From: Ziziphus jujuba
Lineage: Eukaryota; Streptophyta; Magnoliopsida; Rosales; Rhamnaceae
NCBI RefSeq assembly: GCF_031755915.1
Contig: NC_083389.1
Coordinates: 3,286,001-3,350,000 of the forward strand
Direction of reading: 5' to 3'
DNA: 64,000 nt
Shown: positions 10,909 to 22,389 of the stretch, one piece after another
Layout: each line of letters starts with the position of its first letter
How positions within the stretch are numbered: position 1 is the first letter of the stretch
Translations under genes and position numbers: made by a program
The notes under the pieces: generated by a model
The model's database searches: none
The model's input: the letters and a program-made list of their open reading frames with translations, nothing else
What the model was told of the DNA's origin: nothing

Positions 10909-11653
10909 ATGAGTGTTTTATTATGTTCCATCAACACACTAAAAGAGTTATACGATCTATTCGATGTGGAAGTAGGCCAACATTTCTATTGGCAAATAGG
11001 AAGTTTTCAAGTCCATGGCCTAGTACTTACTACTTCTTGGGTCGTACTTGCTATCTTATTAGGTTCAGCCATTATAGCTGTTCATAATCCACAAACCATT
11101 CCGATTGATAGTCAAAATTTCTTTGAATATGTCCTTGAATTCATTCAGGATGTGAGCAAAAAGCGGATTGGAGAAGAATATGGTCCCCGGGTTCTATTTA
11201 TTGGAACTATGTTTTTATTTCTTTTTCTTTTCGAATTTGTCAGGGGCTTTTTTATCCTGGAAAATCATACAGTTACCTCATGGGGAGTTAGCCATGGCCA
11301 CAAATGATATAAACACTATTGTTGCTTTAGCTTTACTCACGTCAATAGCATATTTATATGGGGGCCTTTCAAAAAAGGGATTAGGTTATTTCGGTAAATA
11401 CAGTCAACCAACCCTAATCCTTTTGCCCATTAACATTTTAGAAGATTTCACAAAATCCTTATCGCTTAGTTTTTGAATTTTCGAAAATATATTAGTCGAT
11501 GAATTAATAGTTGTTGTTCTTGTTTCTTTAGTGCCTTTAGTGGCTCCTGTACCTGTCATGTTCCTTGGATTATTTACAAGTGGCATTCAAGCTCTTATTT
11601 TTGCAACCTTAGTTGCAGCTTATATAGGCGAATCCATGGAAGGTCATCATTGA
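10909..11653 (+). pseudogene. atpI: atpI (plastid ATP synthase subunit a), broken
   Basis: This is the membrane subunit a of the CF0 proton channel. The start ATG 10909 gives [16 protein letters not shown], and the end GESMEGHH with TGA 11651-11653 matches the native C-terminus. [22 protein letters not shown] and [14 protein letters not shown] are readable. A frameshift near 11230 moves [11 protein letters not shown] into another frame, and a TGA at 11474-11476 follows PLSLSF-like LSLSF. The overall length is close to native, so only point mutations and small indels have accumulated. Confidence 0.93.
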
Positions 11654-12879
<1,226 letters not shown>

Positions 12880-12973
12880 ACTTTTACCTTATTCCTATTT
12901 AATTTAGAAAAATTATAGAATAAAAAAATATAGATAATTAGTTTATCTATAAGAATAAGAAAGTGGAGATCAT

Positions 12974-13117
12974 ATGAAAAATGTAACTGATTCTATCCTT
13001 TCCTTGGGTTATTGGCCATTCACTGTGAGTTTTGGGTTTAATACCGATATTTTAGCAACAAATCCAAAAAATCTAAGTGTAGACTTTGGTGTATTGACTT
13101 ATTTTGGAAAAGGAGTG
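12974..13117 (+). pseudogene. atpF: atpF exon 1 (plastid ATP synthase subunit b), truncated by a gypsy LTR
   Basis: The start ATG 12974 gives [16 protein letters not shown], then [18 protein letters not shown] and FGKGV, the end of exon 1. Exon 1 spans about 145 bp in most plants, and the LTR begins at its very end, where the group II intron should start. The intron, exon 2 and the whole of atpA, the next gene in plastids, are absent. Confidence 0.92.
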
Positions 13118-13825
13118 GGATGCGAATCCGCTCGAGCTCGTACAATCGACAACTCGCTAAGGTACTGACCTGATATGGATGAAGACTAGGCCAATCACTA
13201 GGGCTCAAGCTAAGAGGTTTAAGGACAACCTTACTGCCTTTATCTAGGAAGTAATTCATTCTCAAAAGGGCTTGTCCATACCTGAAAATAAAAGACATGT
13301 TTTAAGCATCCAAGTGGTGGAGGCTGGTACATCGGACACCCATACATCAGACATTTTATATCGGACACCCATACATCGGATATCTGACCTAAGATTTCAA
13401 ACATCGAACATCAGACATAAGTTAGCTCGGACATCAGACAGACATAAGTTAGCTCGGACATCAAACATAAGTCAGCTCAGTTGTCAAACTAGTCAACTCA
13501 TTTTCGAATTTGCGTTTGACTTTTTGGGTTTTTATTTATTTATTTGCTGGAAAATAAGTTAGGAAAGTTATTATTTTATTATTTTCATTGCAAATTAATT
13601 AATTGCTACTTCAAAATAAGGGAATTAATTAATCCAAATTACATTAGGAAAGGATGTGAAATTAGGCAATTTCCTAATTGGATTCTATGTTGGCTGAAAT
13701 TTCCTAATCCTTTTAGGGTTTTATTTTGTTCATTCAAAGCCTATTTAAAGGCTTATTTTCAATGAGAAATCAAGCTTGAATTTTATATAGAAAATTATTT
13801 TGAGACTGAATTCTCTTTGTTCATG
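13118..13825 (+). repeat. 5' LTR (3'-truncated) of the gypsy element in the atpF region
   Basis: This is colinear with other LTRs of the family: the [14 protein letters not shown] coding stretch near 13190-13230, an AAGCCTATTTAAAGGCTT palindromic promoter region with TATTTAAA at 13742-13749, and TTCTCTTTGTTCA near 13811. It stops there, about 250 bp short of the expected CTAGGTTCGTATCA end. Confidence 0.8.
13328..13490 (+). repeat. Degenerate tandem microrepeat inside the LTR (ACATCGGACACCCAT-type)
   Basis: Variants of ACATCGGACA, ACATCAGACA and CATAAGTTAGCTCGG recur in tandem. The 3' LTR stub has a shorter version (near 16478-16525). The inverted LTRs at 4338-8995 and 16526-17656 do not show the expansion. 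Confidence 0.7.
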
Positions 13826-13844
13826 AGAATTATTTTATATAGAC

Positions 13845-16310
13845 TTGCATATAGAAATAAATGAGCTACAAAAACAGGTAAGTGAGTTACTTGAGAAAGG
13901 CTATATTCGTGAGAGTATAAGTCCATGTGCTGTTCCTATTTTATTAGTACCTAAAAAAGATGGTTCTTGGAGAATGTGCATCGATTGTACGGCTATAAAT
14001 AATATCACCATCAAATATAGACATTCAATTCCTAGATTAGATGATATGCTTGATGAATTGCATGGTGCGTGCTTATTCACTAAAATTGATCTTAGGAGTG
14101 GATACCATCAAATTAGGATGAAAGAAGGTGATGAATGGAAAACCGTATTTAAAACTAAATATGGGATGTATGAATGGTTAGTCATGCCTTTTGGTTTAAC
14201 TAATGCACCTAGTACATTTATGAGGCTTGTGAATCACATTATGCGTCCATTTATTGGCAAATTTGTGGTTGTGTACTTTGATGACATTTTAGTGTATAGC
14301 CGAAACTTAGATGAACATGTAGACCATCGTAGGCAAGTTTTAAATGTTCCTAGGAGAGAAAGGTTGTTTGCTAACATGAAAAAGTGTGACTTTTGCAAAG
14401 ATGAGCTTGTTTTCCTAGGATTTGTAGTAAATGCTGCAGGAATTAAAGTTGACCAATCTAAAGTTCAAACAATCAAGGAGTGGCCAACACCAACATCTAT
14501 CACCTAAGTGAGGAGCTTTCATGGTTTGGCAAGTTTTTATCAGAGATTTGTCAAGGAGTTTAGCACCATCGCAGCACTTTTGAATGAAGTTGTAAAGAAG
14601 AATGTTGGCTTTAAATGGGGGGAAGTACAAGAAAAATCTTTTAATTTGTTGAAACAAAAATTATGTAATGCACCTTTATTAGTTTTGCCAAATTTTTCTA
14701 AGACTTTTGAAATTGAATGTGATGCTTCGGGTGTAGGTATTGGAGTTATATTAATGCAAGAAGGAAGGCCTATAGCCTATTTTAGTGAGAAATTAAATGG
14801 AGCTACATTAAACTACCTGACATAAGACAAGGAGATGTATGATTTGGTGAAGACTTTAGAAACATGGCAGCATTATCTCATGCCAATAGAATTCATGACT
14901 CATATGGATCATGAATCTTTGAAGCACATTAAAGGCCAAGGACGCTCAACTGAAGGTATGCCAAGTGGACTGAATTTATTGAAACTTTTCCATATGTGAT
15001 CTGCTACAAGAAAGGTAAGGAAAATGTGGTTGTCGATGCATTATCCCGAAGGTATGTTCTCTTTTCTACCTTAGATGCTAGATTGCTGGATTTTGAACAA
15101 TTAAAGGAAATTTATGAGCATGATAGTGACTTTGGAGAAATATTTAGAACCTGTTACAGACATGGATTTAATAAATATTACATATTTGAGGGATATTTAT
15201 TTAAGGAAAACAAACTTTTTGTGCCTATGTAGCATTAGGGAGTTATTAGTTCGGGAAGGTCATGGGGGTGGTTTAATGGGACATTTTGGTGTTTTTAAAA
15301 CTTTATCCTTATTGTAAGAACATTTTTATTGGCCGACATGAAGAGAGATGTTGAGAAAATATGTGAAAGGTGTTTGAAATGGCGAAAGACTAAGTCCACA
15401 TTGAAGCCGCACGGATTGTACCAACCTTTGCTGATTCCTTCACATCCTTGGGTAGATTTGTCTATGGATTTTATTCTTGGTTTGCCTAGGTCAAGGATAG
15501 GTAAGGATTCAATTTTTGTTATTGTAAACAGATTTTCTAAGACTACACATTTTATTGCATGTAATAAAACTGATGATGCATCTAATGTAGCTAATTTATT
15601 TTTCAAACAAATTGTGAGGTTACATGGAATGCCTAGGACTATTGTTTTGGATAGGGATGCTAAGTTCTTAAGTTACTGTTGGAAAATTTTGTGGGCTAAG
15701 TTAGGTACTATGCTTTTATTTTCAACTACTTGTCATCTACAAACTGATGGACAAACCGAAGTAGTGAATAGAACTTTGTCTCCATTGTTGAGAGCATTAA
15801 TTAGTAAATTTGAGAAGGGGGGAGGATTGTTTACCACATGTTGAATTTGTTTATAATAGGTCTTTGCATTCAGCAGCAAAATTTACTCCTTTTGAAATTG
15901 TTTATGTTTTAATCATTTGATTCCATTAGATCTAACACATTTACCTTTAAGTGAACGTGCTAATCTAGATGGGAAATAAAAAGCTGATTTTGTTAAGCAG
16001 ATTCATGAAAAAACTAAGGCAAATATTGAGAGGAGGACCGAGAAATATGCAAGAAATGCTAATCATGGTTGAAAACAAGTTGTGTTTGGTTGCACCTAAG
16101 AAAGGAAAGGTTTCCAGAATAGCAAAAATCAAAATTGGTGCCAAGAGAAGATGAACCTTTCCAAGTTTTGGAGCGGATAAATTACAATGCTTACAAACTT
16201 GATTTGCCAGGTGGTGTAATATTGGTGCTACATCCAATGTTGCTTATGTCTCCTTTCGGTGCAGGTGATGACTTTGATTTGAGGGAAAATCCTTTTCAAG
16301 AGGAGGGGAA
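13845..16310 (+). pseudogene. Ty3/gypsy pol fragment (RT-RH-INT), many stops and frameshifts
   Basis: RT begins at [15 protein letters not shown] and continues with [16 protein letters not shown] and [11 protein letters not shown] (Asp pair 14280-14285). A TAA at 14505-14507 precedes the [14 protein letters not shown] stretch. RNase H starts at FEIECDASG (near 14710). The [14 protein letters not shown] linker (near 15035), a zinc-binding region and an integrase core with [13 protein letters not shown] and [12 protein letters not shown] (near 15745) follow. Beyond 15835 the frame is repeatedly broken. The last part (16135-16310) ends FQEEGND and stays open across the PPT into the LTR. Confidence 0.9.
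16301..16310 (+). promoter_or_regulatory. Polypurine tract before the 3' LTR stub
   Basis: AGGAGGGGAA directly precedes the LTR start TGATACGAATCC. Confidence 0.8.
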
Positions 16311-16525
16311 TGATACGAATCCACCTGAGCTCGCACAACCGACAACTCACTGGGGTACTGATCCGATGCAGATGAAGACAACATTGCTGCCTTTATCCAA
16401 GAAGTAATTCATTCTGAAAAGGGCTTGTCCATACCTGAAGATAAAAGACATGTTTTAAGCATCCAAGTGGTGTACGCTGATACATCGGACATTTTACATT
16501 AGACACCCATACATCGGACATCTAA
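16311..16525 (+). repeat. 3' LTR stub of the truncated gypsy element
   Basis: It begins TGATACGAATCCACC and matches the start of the 5' LTR at 13118 through the CATCGGACATCT repeat, then stops abruptly at the inverted LTR. Confidence 0.8.
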
Positions 16526-17656
16526 TGATACGAACCTAGGATGACCTGCTCCTAAACCCGTATTATATTAGCCCGGATCTAATTATGTTCAAGTTCTAAT
16601 GGTCACCTTGACCCCTAGCCAACCTGTGATTAGAAAACCTTGGTATATAATGAAGACGCCACAATAGGTGATGGAAGGCCTATTGATAAGTCAAACTAAA
16701 ACACTCATTCACTAATGGTGTCTTAGGTGTTCAAATGAACAAAGAGAATTCAATCTTACAAATAATTTTTTGTATCAAATTCAAGCTTCCTTCTTATTGA
16801 GAAATAAGCCTTTAAATAGGCTATAAAGCCACAAAAAAAACCAACAAAACCAAAGGGAAAATCGGCCATACAAAGTAGTTTCCTATGGTGGCCGAAATTC
16901 TCACTCCTTTCCTAATCTAATTTAGATTAATTAATTCATTTATTTTGAATTAAGAATTAATAATTTACAATGAAAATAATAAAATAATAACTTTCCTAAA
17001 CTTATTTTTCCAGAAAATAAATAAATAAAAACTAAAAAGTAATGGTAATTTCCTAAAACAAAAAGCAGAATCAAATTAGGAAACTATAACACTAGCTTTT
17101 TGACTAAGTTGACTTTGACCAATCTTTGACCAAATTGAGCTCCAAATCAGCTTAAATATGCTTTTTAGGATGCCAAATATGCTTAATATGCTGTCCCACA
17201 CATTGCCCATGCTTGGACGAGGAAGAAAAAACCAACTTAACAAAATACAGTAAAGCAAGCACAAAATACAGTAAAAAATAGGCCAAATTTGAAGCTGTCC
17301 GTACAGCCCCTTTTTGAATGCCTTTGAAGCTGCCTTGACTTGATTCCATATCCTCTTAGACATATGCATTGATTCCATAAAGAGTTGGAACCATTTCATG
17401 CTATCCGTTGTCCATATTTGCACCAAAACTGCTACCCAGGTCCGTATCGGCTTCCACCATTTGTATGGTTAGGATAGGTCTTGGCTCTTCGGATATGGAC
17501 AAGCCCTTTTGAGTATGCATTATTCTCTGGATAAAAGCAGCAATAACATCCTTAAACTTCATAACTTGAGCCCTAGTGATTGGCCCGGTCTTCATCTGTA
17601 TCGAGTCAGCACCCCAGTGGGTTGTCGGTTGTGCGGGCTAGGGAGGCATCACATCA
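16526..17656 (-). mobile_element. Gypsy solo LTR, inverted, intact in length
   Basis: In - orientation it starts TGATGTGATGCCTCCC (17656) and ends CCTAGGTTCGTATCA (16526), 1131 bp. It contains the GPITRAQ coding stretch, the CTATTTAAAGGC promoter region and an uninterrupted AGGATGCCAAATA site, so it serves as the empty-site reference for the pol insertion at 5011-8504. The flanking five bases (TCTAA left, CAGAC right) do not match, so the site has been rearranged or deleted on at least one side. Confidence 0.85.
17401..17595 (-). CDS. LTR-encoded polyprotein tail (MKTGPITRAQ), open
   Basis: A 64-codon open frame begins MKTGPITRAQVMKFKDV at the same LTR position as 8695-8934. It is interpreted as the C-terminal extension of the gypsy polyprotein encoded in the 3' LTR. 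Here it is isolated in a solo LTR and is not expected to be a gene. Confidence 0.55.
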   Translation of the reverse strand: MKTGPITRAQVMKFKDVIAAFIQRIMHTQKGLSISEEPRPILTIQMVEADTDLGSSFGANMDNG

Positions 17657-18049
17657 CAGACCACCGGGAATTATTAATACTGATTTTAATAATAATAAAT
17701 AAATTATATACTTTTTCTATTGTATAATTATTTAAATTATTTTAAAATAAAATATAAAAAATTTATAAAATATAAAAGATTTTTTTTGTAATAAGTATTT
17801 TCTATACTAATATAGAAATAATAATATATTACATTTCTATATTAAATATAATATTAATATTAAATACATAATAATTATATACACATATTAACATACATTA
17901 AATATACAATATATATTAAATATATGGAAATAATATATATGCTAGATTATAGTTATATTACAAGTACTAAGTGTATTAGAGCGCCTCTTATTCAAATTAT
18001 TCAAAAGATCTTTCTTGGCATGGAAATCTAAAAATATATGGAAATAAAT
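17657..18049. other. AT-rich spacer, probably plastid atpA-trnR intergenic DNA
   Basis: Very AT-rich with many TATATTAAATAT-like stretches. The last ~60 bp (CTTTCTTGGCATGGAAATC onward) directly precede trnR on the plastid map order. No gene is seen. Confidence 0.5.
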
Positions 18050-18121
18050 TGCGTTTAATAGGATTTGAACCTATACCAAAGATTTAGAAGACCTCTGTCC
18101 TATCCATTAGACAATGAACAC
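18050..18121 (-). pseudogene. trnR-UCU: trnR-UCU (plastid tRNA-Arg), decayed
   Basis: The - strand matches plastid tRNA-Arg(UCU) along its length, with CATTGTCTAATGGATAGGAC (D arm), GTCTTCTAA (anticodon TCT intact) and GGTTCAAATCC (T arm). Both acceptor strands carry transitions (GTGTTCA for GCGTCCA and TAAACGC for TGGACGC), leaving a weakened stem. Its orientation, opposite to the atp genes, is as in plastids. Confidence 0.9.
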
Positions 18122-18415
18122 TTTGCATTCCAATTTTTTTATATTTATTTTCTTTTCACATTTATTATTCGGACGAAACGAATATGTGAAAGAATTCTGG
18201 GAATTACCTATTCAACTATGCACTACATTAATTATATTCATTTTGTTTATATTTCTATAAAACATATTTATTAGAAATTTGATATTTTAATGCATATCAA
18301 AATATATAAATACATATTAGATATAAATATCTATTAGACATATAGATTTATAGGTTTCGACTATAAAAAAGAAATATTGAAAAACATTGAATAGAGATTA
18401 GAGAAAGTAAGCACA

Positions 18416-18463
18416 AGCAGGCAGCCGGAATCGAACCCGCATCGTTAGCTTTGAAGGCTAAAG
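18416..18463 (-). pseudogene. trnG-UCC: trnG-UCC 3' exon (plastid tRNA-Gly), decayed
   Basis: The - strand reads AGCCTTCAAAGCTAACGATG then CGGGTTCGATTCC, the second exon of the intron-containing plastid tRNA-Gly. The anticodon position has CTTCAAA where CTTCCAA is expected, which destroys the UCC anticodon. The acceptor end is also altered. Confidence 0.85.
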
Positions 18464-18815
18464 GTTATAATCAACATTGATTCATCATTGTTAATGTCTC
18501 TAATTCAAAATTGAACATGAAACTTTGGTTTCATTAGGCTCCTTCATGGAAGATAAATAAATCTCCAGATATCAATTGAAATTAACAAAAAATTCGACCC
18601 TTAACATCTGTGTCCGCTTTTTGGTATGAATGCATTCAGAATGGCCCGCTTTCTAGATTATCCTTATAACAATCTTTCTAGTTACTTTGTTCTCTACTTC
18701 TATTTGAAAGAATCCTTGGGAAAAGGATTTTGTTTCCATCGAGCTAAAACAATTTTTTGATGTCTCTAGTAAACCAAAGTTATTGTTTAATTAGCTATTT
18801 TGTTTCAATTTTCCC
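18464..18815 (-). other. trnG-UCC group II intron, 3' half
   Basis: About 350 bp upstream (on the - strand) of the 3' exon has the sequence expected of the plastid trnG intron. The exon-proximal part ends TTGATTATAACC, the 3' end of a group II intron. The 5' half of the intron and exon 1 are missing. The NUPT ends here, where a tandem repeat begins. Confidence 0.7.
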
Positions 18816-20290
18816 TATCAATTATATACATACATACGTTGTTTTAGGAACTATAAATTATACATATTTATTATTCAACAAAAAGAAAATGATCTATACA
18901 CCTTTCTTAACAAAGAACCAACTATAAAAAATGTACAGAAGATATATTTCATTTTGGATTTTTTTTTTATATCTAAAATTAGATGCAATTTTTTTTGAGG
19001 TGATGGTTGCATGGTAAAACAATTTAATTACTTTGTGTAAGTTTTCGAGATGGTTGCATCGACAAACTAGCTAATAAAATATGATACTAAAATTAATTAA
19101 ATTGAAAACTTATTTTAAAATTATGTTAAAATTAGTGTTTGAAAAGCTGTGGCGTACATGTATGTGAGGTGTCGTGAGTAGCATCCAAAACAATATGTTA
19201 AAATTATGGAGTACCAGAGGAGCATTGGAGTGCATACACATGAGATGTGGTGAGTAGTGTCCAAGAAAATATATTATAATTTTCTCCCATCTCACATTGT
19301 GTTCCTTCTAACTATTTATAATATTTTCTCCTTCATTCTCATATTTCAAATTTATGATTTTAAAATTATAAATATAAATGATTTATCGAATCAGTTTTGT
19401 TTAACATTTTATACTATTTTAAATAAAAATATATATAAATAAATATATATATTATGAATAAAAATATAATAAAATAGTATTTTTTTTATTTAATGACATA
19501 TCAATTACATACATACCGCGGTTCAAGAATTAAAAATTATGCATCTCTATTATTCAACAAAAAAATAATAATAATAATCTATACATCTTTGTTAACAAAG
19601 AAAAAACATACAAAAGATATATATATATATATATTTTTTCATATCTAAAATTAGATACATTATTTTTTCAATTGACGATTGCATGATTAATTAATTTAAT
19701 TACTCAATATAAGTTTTTGAGATAGTTACATCGAGAAATTAGCTAACAAAATATTATACTAAGATTAATTAAATTGAAAAATTTTTGTTTGCTATAAAGG
19801 ACTGCAAACTCTTTAGTACTTCTTTTATGTTTACCATGAGCAACTTAGTTTCCAATTGGTATGTAACGTCACAATGCAAGACATCAACAACATGGAAAAA
19901 AATTAATACACATGGCATTAAATTATAGAGTGCCAGAGGAGCAATAGAGTGCATGCATATGAGGTGTCCTAGAAATTATGTTGAAATTTTCTTCGGTCTT
20001 ACACTGTGTTTTTTTTAACAATTTAAAATAATATTTCTTCTTAGTTCACTATTTTAAATTTAGAACTTCTAAGTTATAGATATAAGTAGTTTATTAACTA
20101 ATTCAATCTCATATAATATTTTATATTATTTTTAAATACAAATATACATATTGTGAATAAAAATATACTAAAATAATATATCTCTTACTAAAATATCAAT
20201 TATGTATATACTTACCACGATTCAGCAACTATGAATTATGCATCTTTGTTATTCAACAAAAAAATAAAATAAAAATAATCTATAAAAAAA
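18816..20290 (+). repeat. Tandem repeat of ~690-bp units (about 2.1 copies)
   Basis: Units start at 18816, 19499 and 20194 with TATCAATTA(C/T)ATACATAC-like sequence, then an ACTATAAATTATACATCT stretch, ATTATTCAACAAAAAA, TTAACAAAGAA, a poly(T) stretch, TTGAGATGGTTGCATCGA, and GAGGAGCATTGGAGTGCAT. The third copy is cut after about 100 bp. An inverted copy lies at about 63400-63990. No coding capacity or terminal repeat is recognised, so the class is unknown. Confidence 0.75.
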
Positions 20291-21060
20291 AAATGATAAG
20301 TTATTTATAAAATTGAAAAGAAAAATTCGAAAAATATTTTAAATAATTTATGACATGTATTTTTTTTTATATGGTTTTGTTAAATTTAAAATATAGGGCT
20401 TTTATTTTGATTTTTCATTATGATCAAATATTGTATATTACAATTTTTTATTGTAATTTTTTTTTTTAAATATTTGCCCGCAATGTTCTGCCCCTGGTAA
20501 CATACGTAAGAAAAATGGGTTCTCTAAATATTTCTCAAACTGAAGATAATACAATTTAATAATATTTCATTTGAAAGACCATAAAACTAATAGCATATAT
20601 TCATATTATCATGTGACCATAAATCTAAATGCTAATTGCATGCATGCATGATTATATATATATATAGACAGACAGACAAAGAAGTAAACCAATACAATAT
20701 TAACTTAAATATAATATATACTAGCTAGCTAGCTTAGTTATATAGTTATTCGAGTTTTTGGGACATTGATTGTATTGTTGCATGCCACACCCATTGAATC
20801 GGTCTTCTATTATCATTCATGCCATCATAGATGAAGCTGCTTGATGAATGAGCAAATGATTAATTAATGCTGAGATGAAGAAATGAACACTACTTTCCAG
20901 TGCTAACATTTGGTGGGTATGGCACATCTTCAGTGCCATCAGAGCAATCATGGTGTTGCCCATTATACATTATAAGTTGTCTAGTGCCATTGAAAATTCA
21001 GCCAGATGTGAACAGACCGCGAGTGGCCATGCCTTAGTTGTACTAGCTTAGTTACTATAT
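20291..21060. other. AT-rich intergenic DNA with a possible coding remnant
   Basis: Mostly AT-rich DNA with short GCATGCATGCATG and TATATATATATA/GACAGACAGACA tracts near 20640-20680. Around 20889-21028 the - strand reads TRGLFTSG, stop, IFNGTRQLIMYNGQHHDCSD and GTEDVPYPPN, then a stop. Composition there is less AT-rich than the surroundings, which hints at an old exon fragment. I do not recognise the family. Confidence 0.35.
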
Positions 21061-22389
21061 TTTTAAGTATGTACCAAGAAAATAGCTTAATGTATATGCT
21101 CACAAATAAAAACTTTGGATTCGGCCCAGTCACTAGGTTGGGTAATTAATTCATTTCAGCAAAATTTGCACACCTACCATACACATAGTTTAAAATATTG
21201 AAATTTTTCTTGAACTTTCTGTGAAATTTCAATTTTTTAAGAGCATTGAAAGAAAATTTAGCTTCCAAGTAAAAATAAATATAATTTCCACAATATCCAC
21301 CGAAATTTATGATATTTCTTCATAATTTTCATAGGAACTTTTATCGTAATATCCATATCAAATCTTTCATAATTTGGCAAAAAATCCATAATTTCCAAAG
21401 ATATTTTCAAAATTTCCTTGAAATTTTCATAAATTTCCAGAGAAATTTATTACTGATAGTTCTTTTTTAACTTTTAATTGTCTTCTAATAATTAGGCAAA
21501 TAAAAATTAAAAAACATCAAATTTAACAAACAATATCCAAAAATTACATTAGACAATTCTACCTATCATATTCTTAAGGAAAATTAGTATTACAAGTTAC
21601 AAGTTTTCCTATTTATTATTATTATTTTTACAATAATAATTTTAATATTTGTATAAATATTTCATAGTACATAAATATTACAAAGTAGATAAAAATTATT
21701 ACATAGACAAAAATTGAAAGATATGCAGGAAATATGTTTTCTGTAAATCAATGTTCAAAATTTTGGTATTGATGGTGTTTGATACATGTAAACTTAACAC
21801 TCAAATATTTATATCGATGGTATATTAATAACTATATGCAAAATTATCAGGAAATTACATCTTTTAATTATTACTTCATACATTTTACATTTTAAAATAA
21901 GAATAAAGACGATAGAAATAATTCTCAACCACTCAGAATTTATTTATATTATTGAAATGACATTTATAAAATAAAATGTGATTGTAATAATTATTTTTTA
22001 TATCTTAATTAATAAATAAATTTATTAAATATGTACTTTTGCATTTCTTTATTAATAATAGTATATTTTTAACTATTAACGCTTATTATTAATTAATTAA
22101 TTAAAAGTAATATAATATCCATTCAATATTTGTATAATTTTAATAGTCAATTTGATAATTAAATAAGCTAAATGTAAATTTTCAATAAAGTTTTTATTTT
22201 TTAAATAAATTTCTGTCAATTTCTATTAATTTTGTTTTATGAATTTTTCATGATATTTGATCATTTTTATAGATATTTCTATATTTTGAGCCATTGATAT
22301 TTTTATCGTTAGTAAAATTTTTAACATTGCCACACAATGGTACACACATGACATAGATGTAGATCAATATATATTTTTGCATTTTAATG
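21061..22389. other. AT-rich DNA with degenerate GAAATTT-type repeats
   Basis: Between 21190 and 21460, and again near 22190-22330, short variants of AATTTCCATAATTTTC / GAAATTTTCATAAATTTCC recur irregularly. No gene, LTR or TIR boundary was found. Confidence 0.4.

Larger units (their letters stand above)
13118..16525 (+). mobile_element. Truncated Ty3/gypsy element in the atpF region
   Basis: Order: partial 5' LTR (13118 to about 13825), a short filler, pol starting in the middle of RT (about 13850), PPT (16301-16310) and a 215-bp stub of 3' LTR (16311-16525). The LTR 3' end, PBS, gag, protease and the first part of RT are deleted. The LTR start GGATGCGAATCC is a decayed TGATACGAATCC. The stub is cut where the inverted LTR at 16526 begins. 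No matching target-site duplication was found, so the right boundary has been rearranged. Confidence 0.85.

Noticed and set aside
16526..17656. A solo LTR with a clean target-site duplication
   Set aside because: The adjacent bases (TCTAA and CAGAC) do not match, so a simple insertion could not be supported here.
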